DNA of 64,000 nt from Paracoccus zhejiangensis (lineage in GTDB: Bacteria; Pseudomonadota; Alphaproteobacteria; Rhodobacterales; Rhodobacteraceae), in assembly GCF_002847445.1 (NCBI RefSeq), contig NZ_CP025430.1:992001-1056000 (forward strand), given 5' to 3'. The notes below the pieces were generated by a model, which saw nothing but the letters and a program-made list of their open reading frames with translations, did not search any database and was not told the DNA's origin. The translations under genes were made by a program, and so were the position numbers. Position 1 is the stretch's first letter. Every line of letters begins with the position of its first letter. Positions 1 to 12,040 of this stretch are shown here, piece by piece.

Positions 1-1804
1 CCAGCGCCGCCTCGGCATGTTCGGCCTCGAGCACCTTGTAGCCCTTCAGCCGCAGCGCGCGGGCGGCGAAGGCACGCACCGGCGCCTCGTCCTCGACCAG
101 TAGCACCGTCGCCCGGTGCGCATCAGCGAAGGTCGGCGCCGGGGCTGCGACCCGCGGCGCAGCCTTCGCCGCCGATGCCTTGTGTGCCGGAAAATACAGT
201 GTGAAAACAGTGCCTTTCCCGACAGTGCTGTCACAGAAGATGAACCCGCCGGTCTGCTTGACGATGCCGTAGACGGTCGAAAGGCCCAGCCCGGTGCCCT
301 CGCCGGTCCGCTTGGTGGTGAAGAAGGGCTCGAAGATCTTGGTCAGATGCTCGGGGGCGATGCCGCTGCCCTCGTCGCGCAGTTCGACCAGCACATAGGC
401 GCCCTTGGACAGCACCGCCCGGTCGCGCTCCAGCGGGGCCTCCAGCCGGATGTTGCGGGTGCGGATGGTGATGTCGCCGCCCTTGGGCATGGCGTCACGG
501 GCGTTAACCACCAGGTTCATGATCACCTGTTCCAGCTGCCGCTTGTCGGCACGGATCGGCAGAAGCTGCGGGTCGTGCAGGATGTTCAAGGCCACCCGCT
601 CGCCCACCAGCCGGTTCAACAGGTGGGTCAGGTCGGCCAGCGTGTCGCGCAGGTCAAGGATCTCGGGCTTCATCGTCTGCTTGCGCGAGAAGGCCAGCAA
701 CTGGCTGACCAGCGCGGCGGCGCGGTTGGCGTTCTGGCTGATCTGGTCGAGATCGGCGTAATCCGCATCGGCCTTGTCATGTCGCATCATCAACAGGTCG
801 CAATGACCGCTGATCGCCGTCAGCAGGTTGTTGAAGTCATGCGCCACCCCGCCGGCCAATTGGCCGATAGCCTGCATCTTCTGGCTCTGGACGAATTGCG
901 CCTCGAGCGTCTTCAGCGCGCTGGCATCGGTCAAGACCGCGACCAGCCCGGCCTCGTCCGAGGGGTCGCGGGCCAGCGAAACCTGGAAATGCCGGTCGCC
1001 GCCATCGCTGCGCAGGCGCAGCATCTCGGCCCGTGGCTCGGCGCGACCCGATTCGACATCCGCGAGCCAGTCGCCGACCGGCCGGCCCGGCCCGTCGAGG
1101 ATGGTGCCGAGGTGGGCGTCGACCGGGTTCTGTCCCAGAAGCCGCCGGGCGGCGGGGTTCACCCGCCGGATCAGCCCGCCCGAGGACAGGCGCAGAAGCG
1201 CCACCGGCAGCGCGTCGAATTCGTCTTCCGGCTCGTCCTCGGGGTCCTCGTCGCCGGCCATGTCCTCTGCCCCGATCTCCTCGGCCCCGTGATAGGACCA
1301 GATCTGCAGCGGCGCATCGGCGGCGCGGCCAAGTGCCAGCACGTCGCCGCCCGGCAGTTCGGTCTCGGCAAAGCCCGACTGGTCGGCACGCGCCAGCAGC
1401 GCCGCGATCAGGTCTTCGGCATCGGCGCGGATATGGCACATCCAGGACAGGATGTTCTGACCGACGATATCGCCGAACCCGTCGATCGAGGCCGAATTCT
1501 GGAACAGCACCAGCCCGTCGGAATCACTGATCCAGATCGGCTCGGGCGCGGCCACCACCTCGGACTTGATCGCGGCCAGCGCGCGCCGCCCGCTGATCCC
1601 GCGCAGCGCATGGATCAGCGAGATCGCCCCGCCCAGCAGATACCAGGCCACCGCCATCGTCGCAAAAACCACCGCCGCCATGCCGCTGGTGCTGCCGGGA
1701 AAGATCAGCAGCAAGGCCGAACCGATCACCGCCGGCAGCATCAGCGCCGGCAGCAGGGCGATGGCATTCCGTGGCAGGCCAAGAATCCGGTCCAATCGAG
1801 TCAT
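1..1804 (-). CDS. cckA: Hybrid sensor histidine kinase CckA (3' end outside window)
   Basis: This is the hybrid kinase that starts the CckA-ChpT-CtrA phosphorelay of Alphaproteobacteria. About 601 codons are present and the gene runs off the left edge. Two hydrophobic segments lie near residues 17-36 and 41-62, followed by PAS-like sequence. The H box GGVAHDFNNLL holds the phospho-accepting His322. Downstream are an N box (NLVVNARDAMP) and G boxes (DEGSGI, GTGLGLS). A receiver domain begins near residue 575 with the acidic pocket LLVEDE, and its phospho-acceptor Asp lies beyond base 1. The ATG at 1804 follows an AAGGAGG Shine-Dalgarno. HDFNN and the domain order are typical of CckA, so the identity is firm even though the C-terminus is missing. 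Confidence 0.93.
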   Translation of the reverse strand, partial: MTRLDRILGLPRNAIALLPALMLPAVIGSALLLIFPGSTSGMAAVVFATMAVAWYLLGGAISLIHALRGISGRRALAAIKSEVVAAPEPIWISDSDGLVLFQNSASIDGFGDIVGQNILSWMCHIRADAEDLIAALLARADQSGFAETELPGGDVLALGRAADAPLQIWSYHGAEEIGAEDMAGDEDPEDEPEDEFDALPVALLRLSSGGLIRRVNPAARRLLGQNPVDAHLGTILDGPGRPVGDWLADVESGRAEPRAEMLRLRSDGGDRHFQVSLARDPSDEAGLVAVLTDASALKTLEAQFVQSQKMQAIGQLAGGVAHDFNNLLTAISGHCDLLMMRHDKADADYADLDQISQNANRAAALVSQLLAFSRKQTMKPEILDLRDTLADLTHLLNRLVGERVALNILHDPQLLPIRADKRQLEQVIMNLVVNARDAMPKGGDITIRTRNIRLEAPLERDRAVLSKGAYVLVELRDEGSGIAPEHLTKIFEPFFTTKRTGEGTGLGLSTVYGIVKQTGGFIFCDSTVGKGTVFTLYFPAHKASAAKAAPRVAAPAPTFADAHRATVLLVEDEAPVRAFAARALRLKGYKVLEAEHAEAAL

Positions 1805-1893
1805 GAGTCCTCCTTCGAACTGGCCCTGCCCAGAAATCTTCTGCCGGTGATTGGTTAAGATCGCGTTAATCTGTGACTTGCGGTCGGCAAGGA

Positions 1894-3048
1894 TCATTCC
1901 TGTCTCTGGAAGAGGGCAAGGAAAAACCCGTCGCTGGCCGCGAGCGGCGTCCAGCGCTGCTGGGCTGCCTGCGCGAAGTTCGGGTGACGGTCCAGGAAAG
2001 CGCGGACCTGATCGCCGTTCTCGGCGTCAAACAGCGAGCAGGTCATGTAAGCCAGATGCCCGCCGGGCCGCACCAGCCCCGCCACCTGGTCGATGATCCC
2101 GGCCTGAACGTCCTGAAGCCGTGCCAGGTCAGCGGGCTGCAGCCGCCATTTAGCATCCGGCGTGCGCCGCCATGTGCCCGAGCCCGAACAGGGCACATCG
2201 GCGATGACCAGGTCATAGGGGCCCTGCGGCCGGGTCTCGCTGCGGATCTTGATGCCCGCCCGCGCGGCCCGCGCCGGCAGGTCGGCCATGCGGCCCGGAT
2301 CGGCGTCATGCGCGTCGATCGTGACGCGCGCACGGGCGCCCACGGCCAGAGCCTTGCCGCCGCCGCCGGCACAGAAATCCAGCACCCGCTGGCCATCGGC
2401 CAAAGGCAGCGCGGCGCAGGCCAGTTGCGGCGACAGGTCCTGCAATTCAATGAGCCCGTCCAGATAGGCCCGCGCGTTGTTGATCCGACGTTCGCCCCCG
2501 GTGACACGCAGGGCAGTCGTCAGGCGGTCATCCGCCTCGGCCTCGATCCCGTCCCCGGCGAGCGCTGCCAGCGCAGAGGCCGCATCGGCCTTGCGGGCAT
2601 TGACCCTCAGCCAGACCGGCGCGCGATCGGCCATCGCCGCCGCCACCGGCCCCGCGTCATCGCCAAGTGCCTCGGCCCAGAGAGGTTGCACCCAATCCGG
2701 CAGATTCATCGCCTGCGTCGCATCCGGCGCATGGCCCGCCGCACGCTCCTCGGGCGAGAGGGTCGCGGGCGCATGGCCTTCGCCGGTAAAGATTGCGTCC
2801 GGGTCCTCGCCCCGGCTGCGCGCCCGGCCCAGCATCAGCCCGCGACCCGTCAAGGCGCCGCCGAGTGCCGCGAGGCTGTCGCGCTGGCGCAGCGCGTCAA
2901 AGACCAGGTCGCGCACCCCGGCCCGGTCGCCCGAGCCGGCAAAGCGGCTCGCCCGCGACCAGCGCAGCAACGACTGTTCCGCCGGCGCGCCGGCCAGAAT
3001 CTCGTCCAGAATAGCGATCGCCGCCGCGACCCGGGCCTGCGGCGTCAT
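1894..3048 (-). CDS. rsmB: 16S rRNA m5C967 methyltransferase RsmB-like
   Basis: This is a 384-residue RsmB/NOP-family SAM-dependent RNA cytosine-C5 methyltransferase. The N-terminal 130 residues resemble the NusB-like RNA-binding domain of RsmB. The SAM site is DFCAGGGGKAL at 224-234. The two catalytic cysteines are in DVPCSGSG (Cys287) and MTCSLF (Cys337). The family methylates C967 in 16S rRNA using one Cys as nucleophile and the other for product release. The ATG at 3048 is preceded by GGGAGG. It follows glcB on the same strand after about 100 bases, with cckA downstream. Site specificity (C967 versus another cytosine) is inferred from family resemblance only. Confidence 0.88.
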   Translation of the reverse strand: MTPQARVAAAIAILDEILAGAPAEQSLLRWSRASRFAGSGDRAGVRDLVFDALRQRDSLAALGGALTGRGLMLGRARSRGEDPDAIFTGEGHAPATLSPEERAAGHAPDATQAMNLPDWVQPLWAEALGDDAGPVAAAMADRAPVWLRVNARKADAASALAALAGDGIEAEADDRLTTALRVTGGERRINNARAYLDGLIELQDLSPQLACAALPLADGQRVLDFCAGGGGKALAVGARARVTIDAHDADPGRMADLPARAARAGIKIRSETRPQGPYDLVIADVPCSGSGTWRRTPDAKWRLQPADLARLQDVQAGIIDQVAGLVRPGGHLAYMTCSLFDAENGDQVRAFLDRHPNFAQAAQQRWTPLAASDGFFLALFQRQE

Positions 3049-3148
3049 GCCCGGCCTCCCGGGATTACTGAAATCATCGCGTTCATGGCCCGAGTCCTAG
3101 ACCATGCCGCCGGGCTTGGCGAGTGGCCGCCCGGCGACCAGTCCTCGC

Positions 3149-5293
3149 TCAGCCCGCCGCTTGCTGCGCCTTCGCCACCCGCCGCGCCGCGTGCAGCAGC
3201 GGCTCGGTATAGCCCGAGGGCTGGCTGGTCCCCTGCAGGATCAGGTCGCGCGCGGCGTTGAACGCCACGCCATCGAACCCCGGCGCCATGTTGCGATAGG
3301 CCGGATCGCCGGCATTCTGTTCATCCACCTTGGGCGCCATGCGACGCAGCGCCGCATCGATATCCTCGATGGTGCACAGCCCGTGCAGCACCCAGTTGGC
3401 CAGATGCTGGGCCGAGATGCGCAGCGTGGCGCGGTCTTCCATCAGCGCCACGTCATGGATGTCGGGCACCTTGGAACAGCCGACGCCCTGATCGACCCAA
3501 CGGACGACGTAACCGAGGATCGACTGGCAGGAATTGTCCAGCTCGCGCCGAACCTCCTCGTCCGACAGGTTGCGCCCCTGCAGCAGCGGCGGGGTCAACA
3601 GCGCATCCAGCGAGGCCGGCGCGCGGTCGGCCAGCCCCTCCTGCACCTCGGCCACATCGACACGGTGGTAATGGGTGGCGTGCAGCGTCGCGGCGGTGGG
3701 CGACGGCACCCATGCGGTATTGGCACCGGCGCGGGGATGGGCGATCTTTTCCTTCAGCATGTCGGCCATGTCATCGGGCTTGGCCCACATGCCCTTGCCG
3801 ATCTGCCCGCGCCCGGCCATGCCGGCGGCCAGCCCGGTATCGACATTGCCATCCTCATAGGCCTTGAGCCAGGGCTGACCCTTCATCTCGTCCTTCGGCA
3901 CCATCGGCCCGGCCTGCATCGAGGTGTGGATCTCGTCGCCGGTGCGGTCGAGGAAGCCGGTATTGATGAAGACGCAGCGATCCTTCACCGCCGCGATCGA
4001 GGCCACGAGATTGGCCGAGGTGCGACGTTCCTCGTCCATCACCCCCAGTTTCACGGTATTCTTGGGCAGGCCCAGCATCGCCTCGACCCGGCCATAGAGC
4101 TTGTCGGCAAAGGCCGCCTCTTCCGGCCCGTGCATCTTGGGTTTCACCACATAGACCGATCCCTTGCGCGAATTCTTCGCTCCATCGGTCTTCTTCAGGT
4201 CGTGCATGGCGGCAGCGACGGTGACGACCGCATCCATGATCCCCTCGGGCGTGTCCTGCCCGTTGAGCCGCACCGCATCGGTCAGCATCAGATGGCCGAC
4301 ATTCCTGACCAAGAGCAGCGCCCGGCCCGGATGGGTGACGGGATGGCCCTGCGGGTCGAGATAGCTGATATCCGGATTCAGGCGGCGGGTCATGGTCTTA
4401 CCGCCCTTCTCGAAGCTCTCGGCCAGATCGCCCCGCATCAGCCCCAGCCAGTTCGCGTAGACGGTGACCTTGTCCTCGGCATCGACGGCGGCGACCGAAT
4501 CCTCGCAATCCTGAATCGCGGTCAGCGCGCTTTCGAGGATCATGTCCGAGATGCCCGCCGGATCGGTCTTGCCGATGGTGCTGCCCGGATTGATGACCAG
4601 CCGGATCAAGAGGCCGTTCACCCGCAGCAGGATATCGCCGCCCTCGGTCGAGCCGGCAAATTGCAGCGGATCGGCCAGCGCGCTCGCGCCCTCGGGCAGC
4701 GTCAGTTGCAGCGCGCCCCCCGCGACGTTGAGCCCGGTCACATCGGCCCAGCTGCCGCTTTCCAGCGGCACCACCTCGTCCAGATGCGCCTTGGCCCGGG
4801 CGATCACCTTGGCGCCGCGGGCGGCGTCGAACCCTTTGCCCTCGGGCGCGCCGGGAATCGCGTCGGTGCCGTAAAGCGCGTCGTAGAAGCTGCCCCAGCG
4901 GGCATTGGCGGCGTTGAGCGCGAAGCGCGCATTCATCACCGGCACCACCAGCTGCGGGCCGGCGACGCGGGCGATCTCGGGATCGACATTCTCGGTGCCG
5001 ACGCGGAAGGGCGCGGGCGCCGGGACCAGGTAGCCGATCTCGGTCAGGAAGGCGCGATAACCCGCCGGGTCATGCGGCTTGTCGCGGTTCGCCCGGTGCC
5101 AGTCGTCGATCTGTGCCTGCAGCGCCTCGCGCTTGTTGAGCAGCGCGGCGTTTTCCGGCATCAGGTCATGCAGGATGGCGGCATAGCCCGACCAGAAGGC
5201 ATCGGCCTCGATGCCGGTCAGCACCTGCCCCTCGACCAGTTCGGCAAGGGGGGCGGCGACTTCGAGCCCGTGGCGCGTAACATATTCGGTCAT
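3149..5293 (-). CDS. glcB: Malate synthase G
   Basis: Condenses glyoxylate with acetyl-CoA to malate in the glyoxylate/glycolate pathways, in the cytoplasm. The 714-residue length matches the monomeric G isoform. Recognisable stretches include the YVVKPKMHG region, [15 protein letters not shown] and [18 protein letters not shown] of the malate synthase G TIM barrel. The frame stays open about 22 codons further upstream, but the ATG at 5293 (MTEYVTRHG) has an AGGAG five bases before it and matches the family N-terminus. No isocitrate lyase gene is nearby, so it may also serve glyoxylate from glycolate or purine breakdown. It is divergent from pxpB across a roughly 250-base spacer. Confidence 0.95.
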   Translation of the reverse strand: MTEYVTRHGLEVAAPLAELVEGQVLTGIEADAFWSGYAAILHDLMPENAALLNKREALQAQIDDWHRANRDKPHDPAGYRAFLTEIGYLVPAPAPFRVGTENVDPEIARVAGPQLVVPVMNARFALNAANARWGSFYDALYGTDAIPGAPEGKGFDAARGAKVIARAKAHLDEVVPLESGSWADVTGLNVAGGALQLTLPEGASALADPLQFAGSTEGGDILLRVNGLLIRLVINPGSTIGKTDPAGISDMILESALTAIQDCEDSVAAVDAEDKVTVYANWLGLMRGDLAESFEKGGKTMTRRLNPDISYLDPQGHPVTHPGRALLLVRNVGHLMLTDAVRLNGQDTPEGIMDAVVTVAAAMHDLKKTDGAKNSRKGSVYVVKPKMHGPEEAAFADKLYGRVEAMLGLPKNTVKLGVMDEERRTSANLVASIAAVKDRCVFINTGFLDRTGDEIHTSMQAGPMVPKDEMKGQPWLKAYEDGNVDTGLAAGMAGRGQIGKGMWAKPDDMADMLKEKIAHPRAGANTAWVPSPTAATLHATHYHRVDVAEVQEGLADRAPASLDALLTPPLLQGRNLSDEEVRRELDNSCQSILGYVVRWVDQGVGCSKVPDIHDVALMEDRATLRISAQHLANWVLHGLCTIEDIDAALRRMAPKVDEQNAGDPAYRNMAPGFDGVAFNAARDLILQGTSQPSGYTEPLLHAARRVAKAQQAAG

Positions 5294-5546
5294 GATCACT
5301 CCTGCGTATCGGCGCGAGATGCGGCACGGTTGTACCATGGCCGAACCTGTCCGACCCATCTCCGTATTGGTCCCGATTAACCCTGCTTAACGCGCGTCTC
5401 AAGTCCCCAGTATGCCATGGAGTACAATTGACAGATAGCGGACGCCTGTTCCCCCGGCGCGCGGGGCGGGCGATAACGGGTTGCACCTCGACAAGCCTGC
5501 GGCGCAACATGCGACCGACCCGAAGGACTGGAAAGACCCGAGCCGC

Positions 5547-6293
5547 ATGGAAGCCGAGCCGCATCTCACACCCGAAGCCCTGCCCGCCGGGATCGATGGC
5601 GTGCTCGTGCGCTTTGCCCTGACTCCCGAGCCGCGTGCCATGGCGGCTGCACAGATGCTGGCGGCGGAACTGGACCGTCAAGCCCCGCCGGGCGTCACCG
5701 AGATCGCGCCGGGACTGGTCTCGGTCCTCTTGCGCTTTGATCGCGGCACGGTGCAGCGCGCGGCGCTGGCTCAACTGGTACTGACCCGCGCGCGGGCCAT
5801 CGCCGCCGATCCGCCCGCCCTGCCCGCGCCCGCGCGCCGCTGGACCATCCCGGCGGGTTTCGGCGGCGAACACGGCCCGCAACTGGCCGAGGTCGCCGCC
5901 GCCATCGGCGCCAGCGAGGCCGAGGCGGTCGAGCAGGTTTGCGCGGCCGACCTGCGTGTCCTGACCATCGGCTATGCCCCCGGCCAGCCCTACCTGGGCC
6001 TTTTGCCCGAGCCGTGGAACCTGCCGCGCATGTCCGCGCTGAACCCGCGCGTGCCCGCCGGCGCCATCGTCGCCGCCGTCCGGCAAGTGGTGATGTTCAC
6101 CGCCGACTCGGCCACCGGCTGGCGGCAGATCGCGCTGACCGGGTTTCGCGCCTTCGATCCCGCGCGGTCCGAGCCGATGCCGCTGAAGCCCGGCGACGCG
6201 GTCCGCTATGCCCCGGTCGCGGCCAGCGAGTTGCCGGCGCTCATCGCCTCGGGCGACGGCCTCGGCGGCGCGCGGCTCGAGGTGCTGGCATGA
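5547..6293 (+). CDS. pxpB: 5-oxoprolinase subunit PxpB (KipI-like)
   Basis: PxpB forms a complex with PxpC and PxpA that hydrolyses 5-oxoproline (pyroglutamate) to glutamate using ATP. The protein is the carboxyltransferase subdomain-1 family, with the diagnostic GYAPGQPYLGLLPEPWNLPR segment in its C-terminal half. A TTG at 5481 is in frame, but the ATG at 5547 gives 248 residues, nearer the family length. No strong ribosome site distinguishes them (GGAAAG lies about 15 bases before 5547). Its stop overlaps the ATG of pxpC by 4 bases, so the three subunits are probably translationally coupled. The start is the main uncertainty. Confidence 0.9.
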   Translation: MEAEPHLTPEALPAGIDGVLVRFALTPEPRAMAAAQMLAAELDRQAPPGVTEIAPGLVSVLLRFDRGTVQRAALAQLVLTRARAIAADPPALPAPARRWTIPAGFGGEHGPQLAEVAAAIGASEAEAVEQVCAADLRVLTIGYAPGQPYLGLLPEPWNLPRMSALNPRVPAGAIVAAVRQVVMFTADSATGWRQIALTGFRAFDPARSEPMPLKPGDAVRYAPVAASELPALIASGDGLGGARLEVLA

Positions 6294-7318
6294 GCGTGCT
6301 GCAGGTCATCCGCGCCGATGGCATCCTGACGGTTCAGGACCTGGGCCGACCCGGCCATATCGGGCAAGGGCTGTCGCGCGGCGGCGCGATGGACCGGCTG
6401 GCACTGATCGAGGCGGCAGCGCTTTTGGGCCAGAGCACGGTGCAGGCCGGGATCGAGATGGCCGGCGCGGGCGGCGTCTTTACCGTCGATCAGCCGATGC
6501 GCATCGCGCTGACCGGGGCGCCGATGACGGCGACGCTGGACGGAGCACCGCTTGGCTGGCAGGCCAGTCACCGGATCGAGCCGGGTCAAAGCCTGCGCAT
6601 CAGCGGCGCGCAAAGCGGCGCCTACAGCTACCTGACCCCTGCGGGCGGTCTCACCACGCCGGACTGGCTGGGCAGCCGCGCCGCACATCTGAGCATCGGC
6701 ATCGGCGCGGTGCTGAAGGCCGGGGCCCGCCTGCCGGTCGGCACTGACCCGGACCCCGAGGCGCCCTCGCGCACCATCGCGGTTGCAAACCGATTTGCAG
6801 GCGGAACCGTGCGGATCATCGACGGGCCGCAGACGGCGATCTTTTCCGACGAGGTGCTGGCGGGTTTCGCCACCACCAGCTTCACCCGCGCCGCCCACGG
6901 CAACCGCCAGGGCGTGCGGCTCGATGCCGAGGCGCGCTTCACCGCCGGGCAAACCGGCATTGCCTCGGACATGGTCCAGCCGGGCGATCTGCAGATGATC
7001 GGCGACGGCGTGCCCTATGTGCTCTTGGCGGAATGCCAGACCATGGGCGGCTACCCCCGCATCGGCACGGTCATCCCGACCGACCTGCCGCTGATCGCCC
7101 AGGCCCCGCCCGGCGCGCGCATCCGCTTTCTGCGCGTCGGGTTGGACCAGGCCGACGGGCTTTACCGGAACGAGGCGCAGCTTTTGCGCGAGGCAGCCAG
7201 CCGCTGCCGCAATCTGGTGCGCGACCCGGCGCAGATGGCTGATCTGCTCAGCTATCAGCTGGTCGGCGGGGTCACGCGCGGGGATGAACTGGAGGAGATG
7301 GAATGCAGGTCGATCTGA
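6290..7318 (+). CDS. pxpC: 5-oxoprolinase subunit PxpC (KipA-like)
   Basis: This is the second carboxyltransferase-like subunit of the PxpABC 5-oxoprolinase, 342 residues. The N-terminus has the family features QDLGRPG and GLSRGGAMDRLA. The C-terminal part contains GDLQMIGDGVPYVLLAECQTMGGYPRIG, typical of the biotin-dependent carboxylase-like KipA family, although the complex itself is not biotin dependent. The ATG sits in the pxpB stop (ATGA). The 3' end runs 16 bases into pxpA, past its ribosome site and first codons. Gene order B-C-A and tight overlap support one complex. Confidence 0.92.
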   Translation: MSVLQVIRADGILTVQDLGRPGHIGQGLSRGGAMDRLALIEAAALLGQSTVQAGIEMAGAGGVFTVDQPMRIALTGAPMTATLDGAPLGWQASHRIEPGQSLRISGAQSGAYSYLTPAGGLTTPDWLGSRAAHLSIGIGAVLKAGARLPVGTDPDPEAPSRTIAVANRFAGGTVRIIDGPQTAIFSDEVLAGFATTSFTRAAHGNRQGVRLDAEARFTAGQTGIASDMVQPGDLQMIGDGVPYVLLAECQTMGGYPRIGTVIPTDLPLIAQAPPGARIRFLRVGLDQADGLYRNEAQLLREAASRCRNLVRDPAQMADLLSYQLVGGVTRGDELEEMECRSI

Positions 7319-8070
7319 ATGCCGATATGGGCGAGAGCTTCGGGCCGTGGCGCATGGGCGATGATGCCGCGCTGCTGGAGATCATCACCTCGGCCAATAT
7401 CGCCTGCGGCTTCCATGCCGGTGATGCCGATGTGATGGCCTCCACCATGCGCCGCGCGGCGGAGAACGGCGTGGGCATCGGCGCGCATCCGGGCTTTGCC
7501 GACCTGCAGGGGTTCGGGCGGCGCAGGATCAAGTTGTCAACCGAGGAACTGGGCAATCTCGTCGCCTATCAACTGGGTGCGGCACAGGCGCTGACGCGGC
7601 GGGCCGGCGGCAGGGTGCGGCATCTGAAGCTGCATGGCGCGCTGTCGAACATGGCGAGCGAGGATGCGGCGATGGCCCGCGCCTGCTACCGGGCCGCGCT
7701 GGCGGTCGATCCCGGGATTATCCTCGTCACCCTGGCCGCGACCCCGATGGAGGCGGTCGCGCGCGAGTTGGGGGCGAGCTATGCCAACGAGATCTTCGCC
7801 GACCGCGCCTATAATGACGATGCCACGCTGGTCGATCGCAGTCAGCCCGGCGCCGTGCTGCATGATCCGGCGGTGGCCGGGGCGCGGATGGAAAAGATGA
7901 TCCGCGCCGGCGGGATCGTCACCGAAAGCGGCAAGGTGATCCCCTGCCGGATCGATACGATCTGTGTCCATGGCGACAATCCCGAGGCCGTGGCGATGGC
8001 CCGCGCGGTGCGGGATCACCTGGTCGGCGTAGGGATCGCGGTGACGCAGTTCGCGGGTGAGCGGGGCTGA
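7303..8070 (+). CDS. pxpA: 5-oxoprolinase subunit PxpA (LamB/YcsF family)
   Basis: PxpA is the LamB/YcsF-fold subunit of 5-oxoprolinase, 255 residues. Its N-terminus VDLNADMGESFGPW and the segments ANIACGFHAGD, GAHPGFADLQGFGRR, HLKLHGALSNM and CVHGDNPEA are diagnostic of the family. The ATG at 7303 lies inside the end of pxpC and has GGAGGAG just upstream, so reinitiation or coupling is likely. It is the last gene of the rightward pxpBCA set. Beyond it lie a repeated element (8136-8191) and a hairpin facing coxM. Confidence 0.95.
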   Translation: MQVDLNADMGESFGPWRMGDDAALLEIITSANIACGFHAGDADVMASTMRRAAENGVGIGAHPGFADLQGFGRRRIKLSTEELGNLVAYQLGAAQALTRRAGGRVRHLKLHGALSNMASEDAAMARACYRAALAVDPGIILVTLAATPMEAVARELGASYANEIFADRAYNDDATLVDRSQPGAVLHDPAVAGARMEKMIRAGGIVTESGKVIPCRIDTICVHGDNPEAVAMARAVRDHLVGVGIAVTQFAGERG

Positions 8071-8123
8071 CGGGCAGCGGCTGACCGCCGGGTGGCCGCT
8101 GCGGCGGCTGAGCGGAGCATTTT

Positions 8124-8150
8124 ATGGAGCAGACGGCTGTTCGGTGCTGA
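8124..8150 (+). other. Possible 8-codon leader ORF at repeat copy 1
   Basis: The ATG at 8124 has a GGAG six bases upstream and opens a frame reading M-E-Q-T-A-V-R-C then TGA. The stop overlaps a GTG that could start an Arg-rich frame (V-L-N-R-T-R-A-A-A-R). The second repeat copy also has an ATG frame ending A-V-R-C-stop. Translation is not shown, and a frame this short could occur by chance. Confidence 0.25.
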
Positions 8151-8191
8151 ACCGCACCCGAGCGGCCGCCCGAGGGGGCGGTCGGCCGCTG
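8136..8191 (+). repeat. 56-bp dispersed element, copy 1
   Basis: This segment matches the minus strand at 52794-52849 at 54 of 56 positions. It lies between convergent pxpA and coxM. It contains GTTC...GAAC half-palindromes, then a hairpin at 8161-8190 (arms start AGCGGCCG and end CGGCCGCT, 12 pairs with one mismatch, 6-base G-rich loop). No U-tract follows, so it is not a standard terminator. I do not recognise it as a named repeat family. Confidence 0.85.
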
Positions 8192-8253
8192 CCCGGCGGG
8201 CTGCGCCAGCGTATCGGGCAGGGTCTTTCCTCGAACCGTTGTTAGTATGAAAG

Positions 8254-8277
8254 ATGCCGGGCACATCCGCCCGGCAT
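8254..8277. terminator. Perfect hairpin between convergent pxpA and coxM
   Basis: Nine perfect pairs (ATGCCGGGC / GCCCGGCAT) close a 6-base loop. A pyrimidine-rich stretch follows on + and a short T-containing stretch on -. It sits 22 bases past the coxM stop, so it could serve both convergent units, more plausibly the minus one. Confidence 0.6.
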
Positions 8278-8299
8278 TCTCCCTTCTCTCAGCCAAGCC

Positions 8300-9100
8300 T
8301 CAGCCGGCGGCCTTCACCGCCCGCTGTGCCAGCACCCGCGCCAGATGGGCGCGGTATTCCGGCGTGGCATGGATGTCGTTCATCAGCTCATCGGCATCGA
8401 CACTGGCGCCGTCCAGCGCGCCTGCCGAGAAATCACCGTTCAGCGCCTCCTCGAAGGTCTCGGCGCGGAACACCCCGTCCGAGCCGGCGCCGGTGATCGC
8501 CACCCGCACGCCGTCATCGGTCTCGGCCACCAGCACGCCGACCAGCGCGAAGCGCGAGGCGGGTTGCGCGAATTTCTGGTAGGCGGCGCGTTTCGGGCGC
8601 GGGAAGCGGACGGCCTTGATGATCTCGCCCTCCTCCAGCGCGGTGGCGAAAAGCCCGACGAAATACTCCTCTGCCGGGATCTCGCGCTGGTTGGTGATGA
8701 CGGTGCCATTCAGGCCCAGCACGGCGGCGGGGTAATCGGCCGCCGGGTCGTTATTGGCCAGCGAACCGCCGATGGTGCCCATGTTGCGCACGGACGGGTC
8801 GCCGATATGGCTGGCGAGAGCGGCCAATGCCGGGATCGCCGCCGCGACCTCGGGGCTGGATGCCACATCGGCATGGATCGTCGCCGCGCCGATGGTCACG
8901 CCATCGGCGTCGACGGTGATCCCGGACAGGCCGGGAATGCCGCGCAGGTCCACCAGGTCGGTCGGTGCGGCAAGGCGCTGCTTCATCGTGGCCAGCAGCG
9001 TCTGCCCGCCCGAGAGGAACTTGCCATCCTCGGCGGCGGCCAGCGCGGCCACCGCGTCATCGATGCTGGCGGGGCGGTGATACTTGGTCTGATACATCAT
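8300..9100 (-). CDS. coxM: FAD-binding medium subunit of a CODH/xanthine dehydrogenase-type hydroxylase
   Basis: This 266-residue flavoprotein subunit of a molybdenum hydroxylase passes electrons from the 2Fe-2S subunit to the acceptor. FAD-binding motifs are visible: SGGQTLL at 30-36 and TIGGSLANNDPAAD at 109-122. The ATG at 9100 (two Met in tandem) follows GGGAGG. The gene is 9 bases after coxL, so both are co-transcribed as the distal part of a leftward cluster that begins with a MoxR ATPase at 14780. The family is certain. The substrate depends on CoxL, which is form II. Confidence 0.9.
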   Translation of the reverse strand: MMYQTKYHRPASIDDAVAALAAAEDGKFLSGGQTLLATMKQRLAAPTDLVDLRGIPGLSGITVDADGVTIGAATIHADVASSPEVAAAIPALAALASHIGDPSVRNMGTIGGSLANNDPAADYPAAVLGLNGTVITNQREIPAEEYFVGLFATALEEGEIIKAVRFPRPKRAAYQKFAQPASRFALVGVLVAETDDGVRVAITGAGSDGVFRAETFEEALNGDFSAGALDGASVDADELMNDIHATPEYRAHLARVLAQRAVKAAG

Positions 9101-9109
9101 GAACCTCCC

Positions 9110-11470
<2,361 letters not shown>

Positions 11471-11484
11471 CTCTATCCCCTCCC

Positions 11485-11982
11485 TCACTCGGCCGCGCGG
11501 GCCATGCCCGTCATCTTGCCAGCGGCGTCGTCGATGGCCTTGACGATGTTATGATAGCCGGTGCAGCGGCAGAGATTGCCCTCCAGCTCGAAGCGGATCG
11601 CCTCTTCGGTCAGGTCCTTGCCCTGCGCCTGGTAGCGGTTCACCATGTCGATCCCGGCCATGATCATGCCCGGCGTGCAGAAGCCGCATTGCAGCCCGTG
11701 ATGGTCATTGAACGCCACCTGCATCGGGTGCAGTTCGCCGCCATTGGCGATGCCCTCGATGGTGGTCACCTCGGCGCCCTCCAGCGAGACGGCAAGCTGG
11801 GTGCAGGACTTGATGGCGCGGCCGTTCACATGAACGGTGCAGGCGCCGCACTGGCTGGTGTCACAGCCGACATGGGTGCCGGTCAGGCGCAACTGCTCGC
11901 GCAGGAATTCGACGAGAAGGGTGTTATCCGGCACGTCGCGGCTGACCGCCTTGCCGTTCACCTTCATGCTTACCTTGGTCAT
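11485..11982 (-). CDS. coxS: 2Fe-2S small subunit of the form II hydroxylase
   Basis: This is the 165-residue iron-sulfur subunit with both [2Fe-2S] clusters of the xanthine oxidase family. The plant-type N-terminal cluster has Cys40, Cys45, Cys48 and Cys60. The C-terminal cluster has Cys99, Cys102, Cys138 and Cys140 (CGFC and CRC). It relays electrons from the molybdenum site in CoxL to FAD in CoxM. No twin-arginine or other export signal is visible, so the enzyme is probably cytoplasmic. It lies between coxG and coxL on the same strand. Confidence 0.94.
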   Translation of the reverse strand: MTKVSMKVNGKAVSRDVPDNTLLVEFLREQLRLTGTHVGCDTSQCGACTVHVNGRAIKSCTQLAVSLEGAEVTTIEGIANGGELHPMQVAFNDHHGLQCGFCTPGMIMAGIDMVNRYQAQGKDLTEEAIRFELEGNLCRCTGYHNIVKAIDDAAGKMTGMARAAE

Positions 11983-12040
11983 GGAGTTCTCCCTGGGTCT
12001 TTTTGGTGTGGCCGGCTGTCACCCCGGCCCGGCAAGTTTG

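Noticed and set aside
8057..8245. 62-codon frame through repeat copy 1
   Set aside because: Starts within the end of pxpA and has no ribosome site. Only the inner Arg-rich block is shared with copy 2, so no full-length gene is called.
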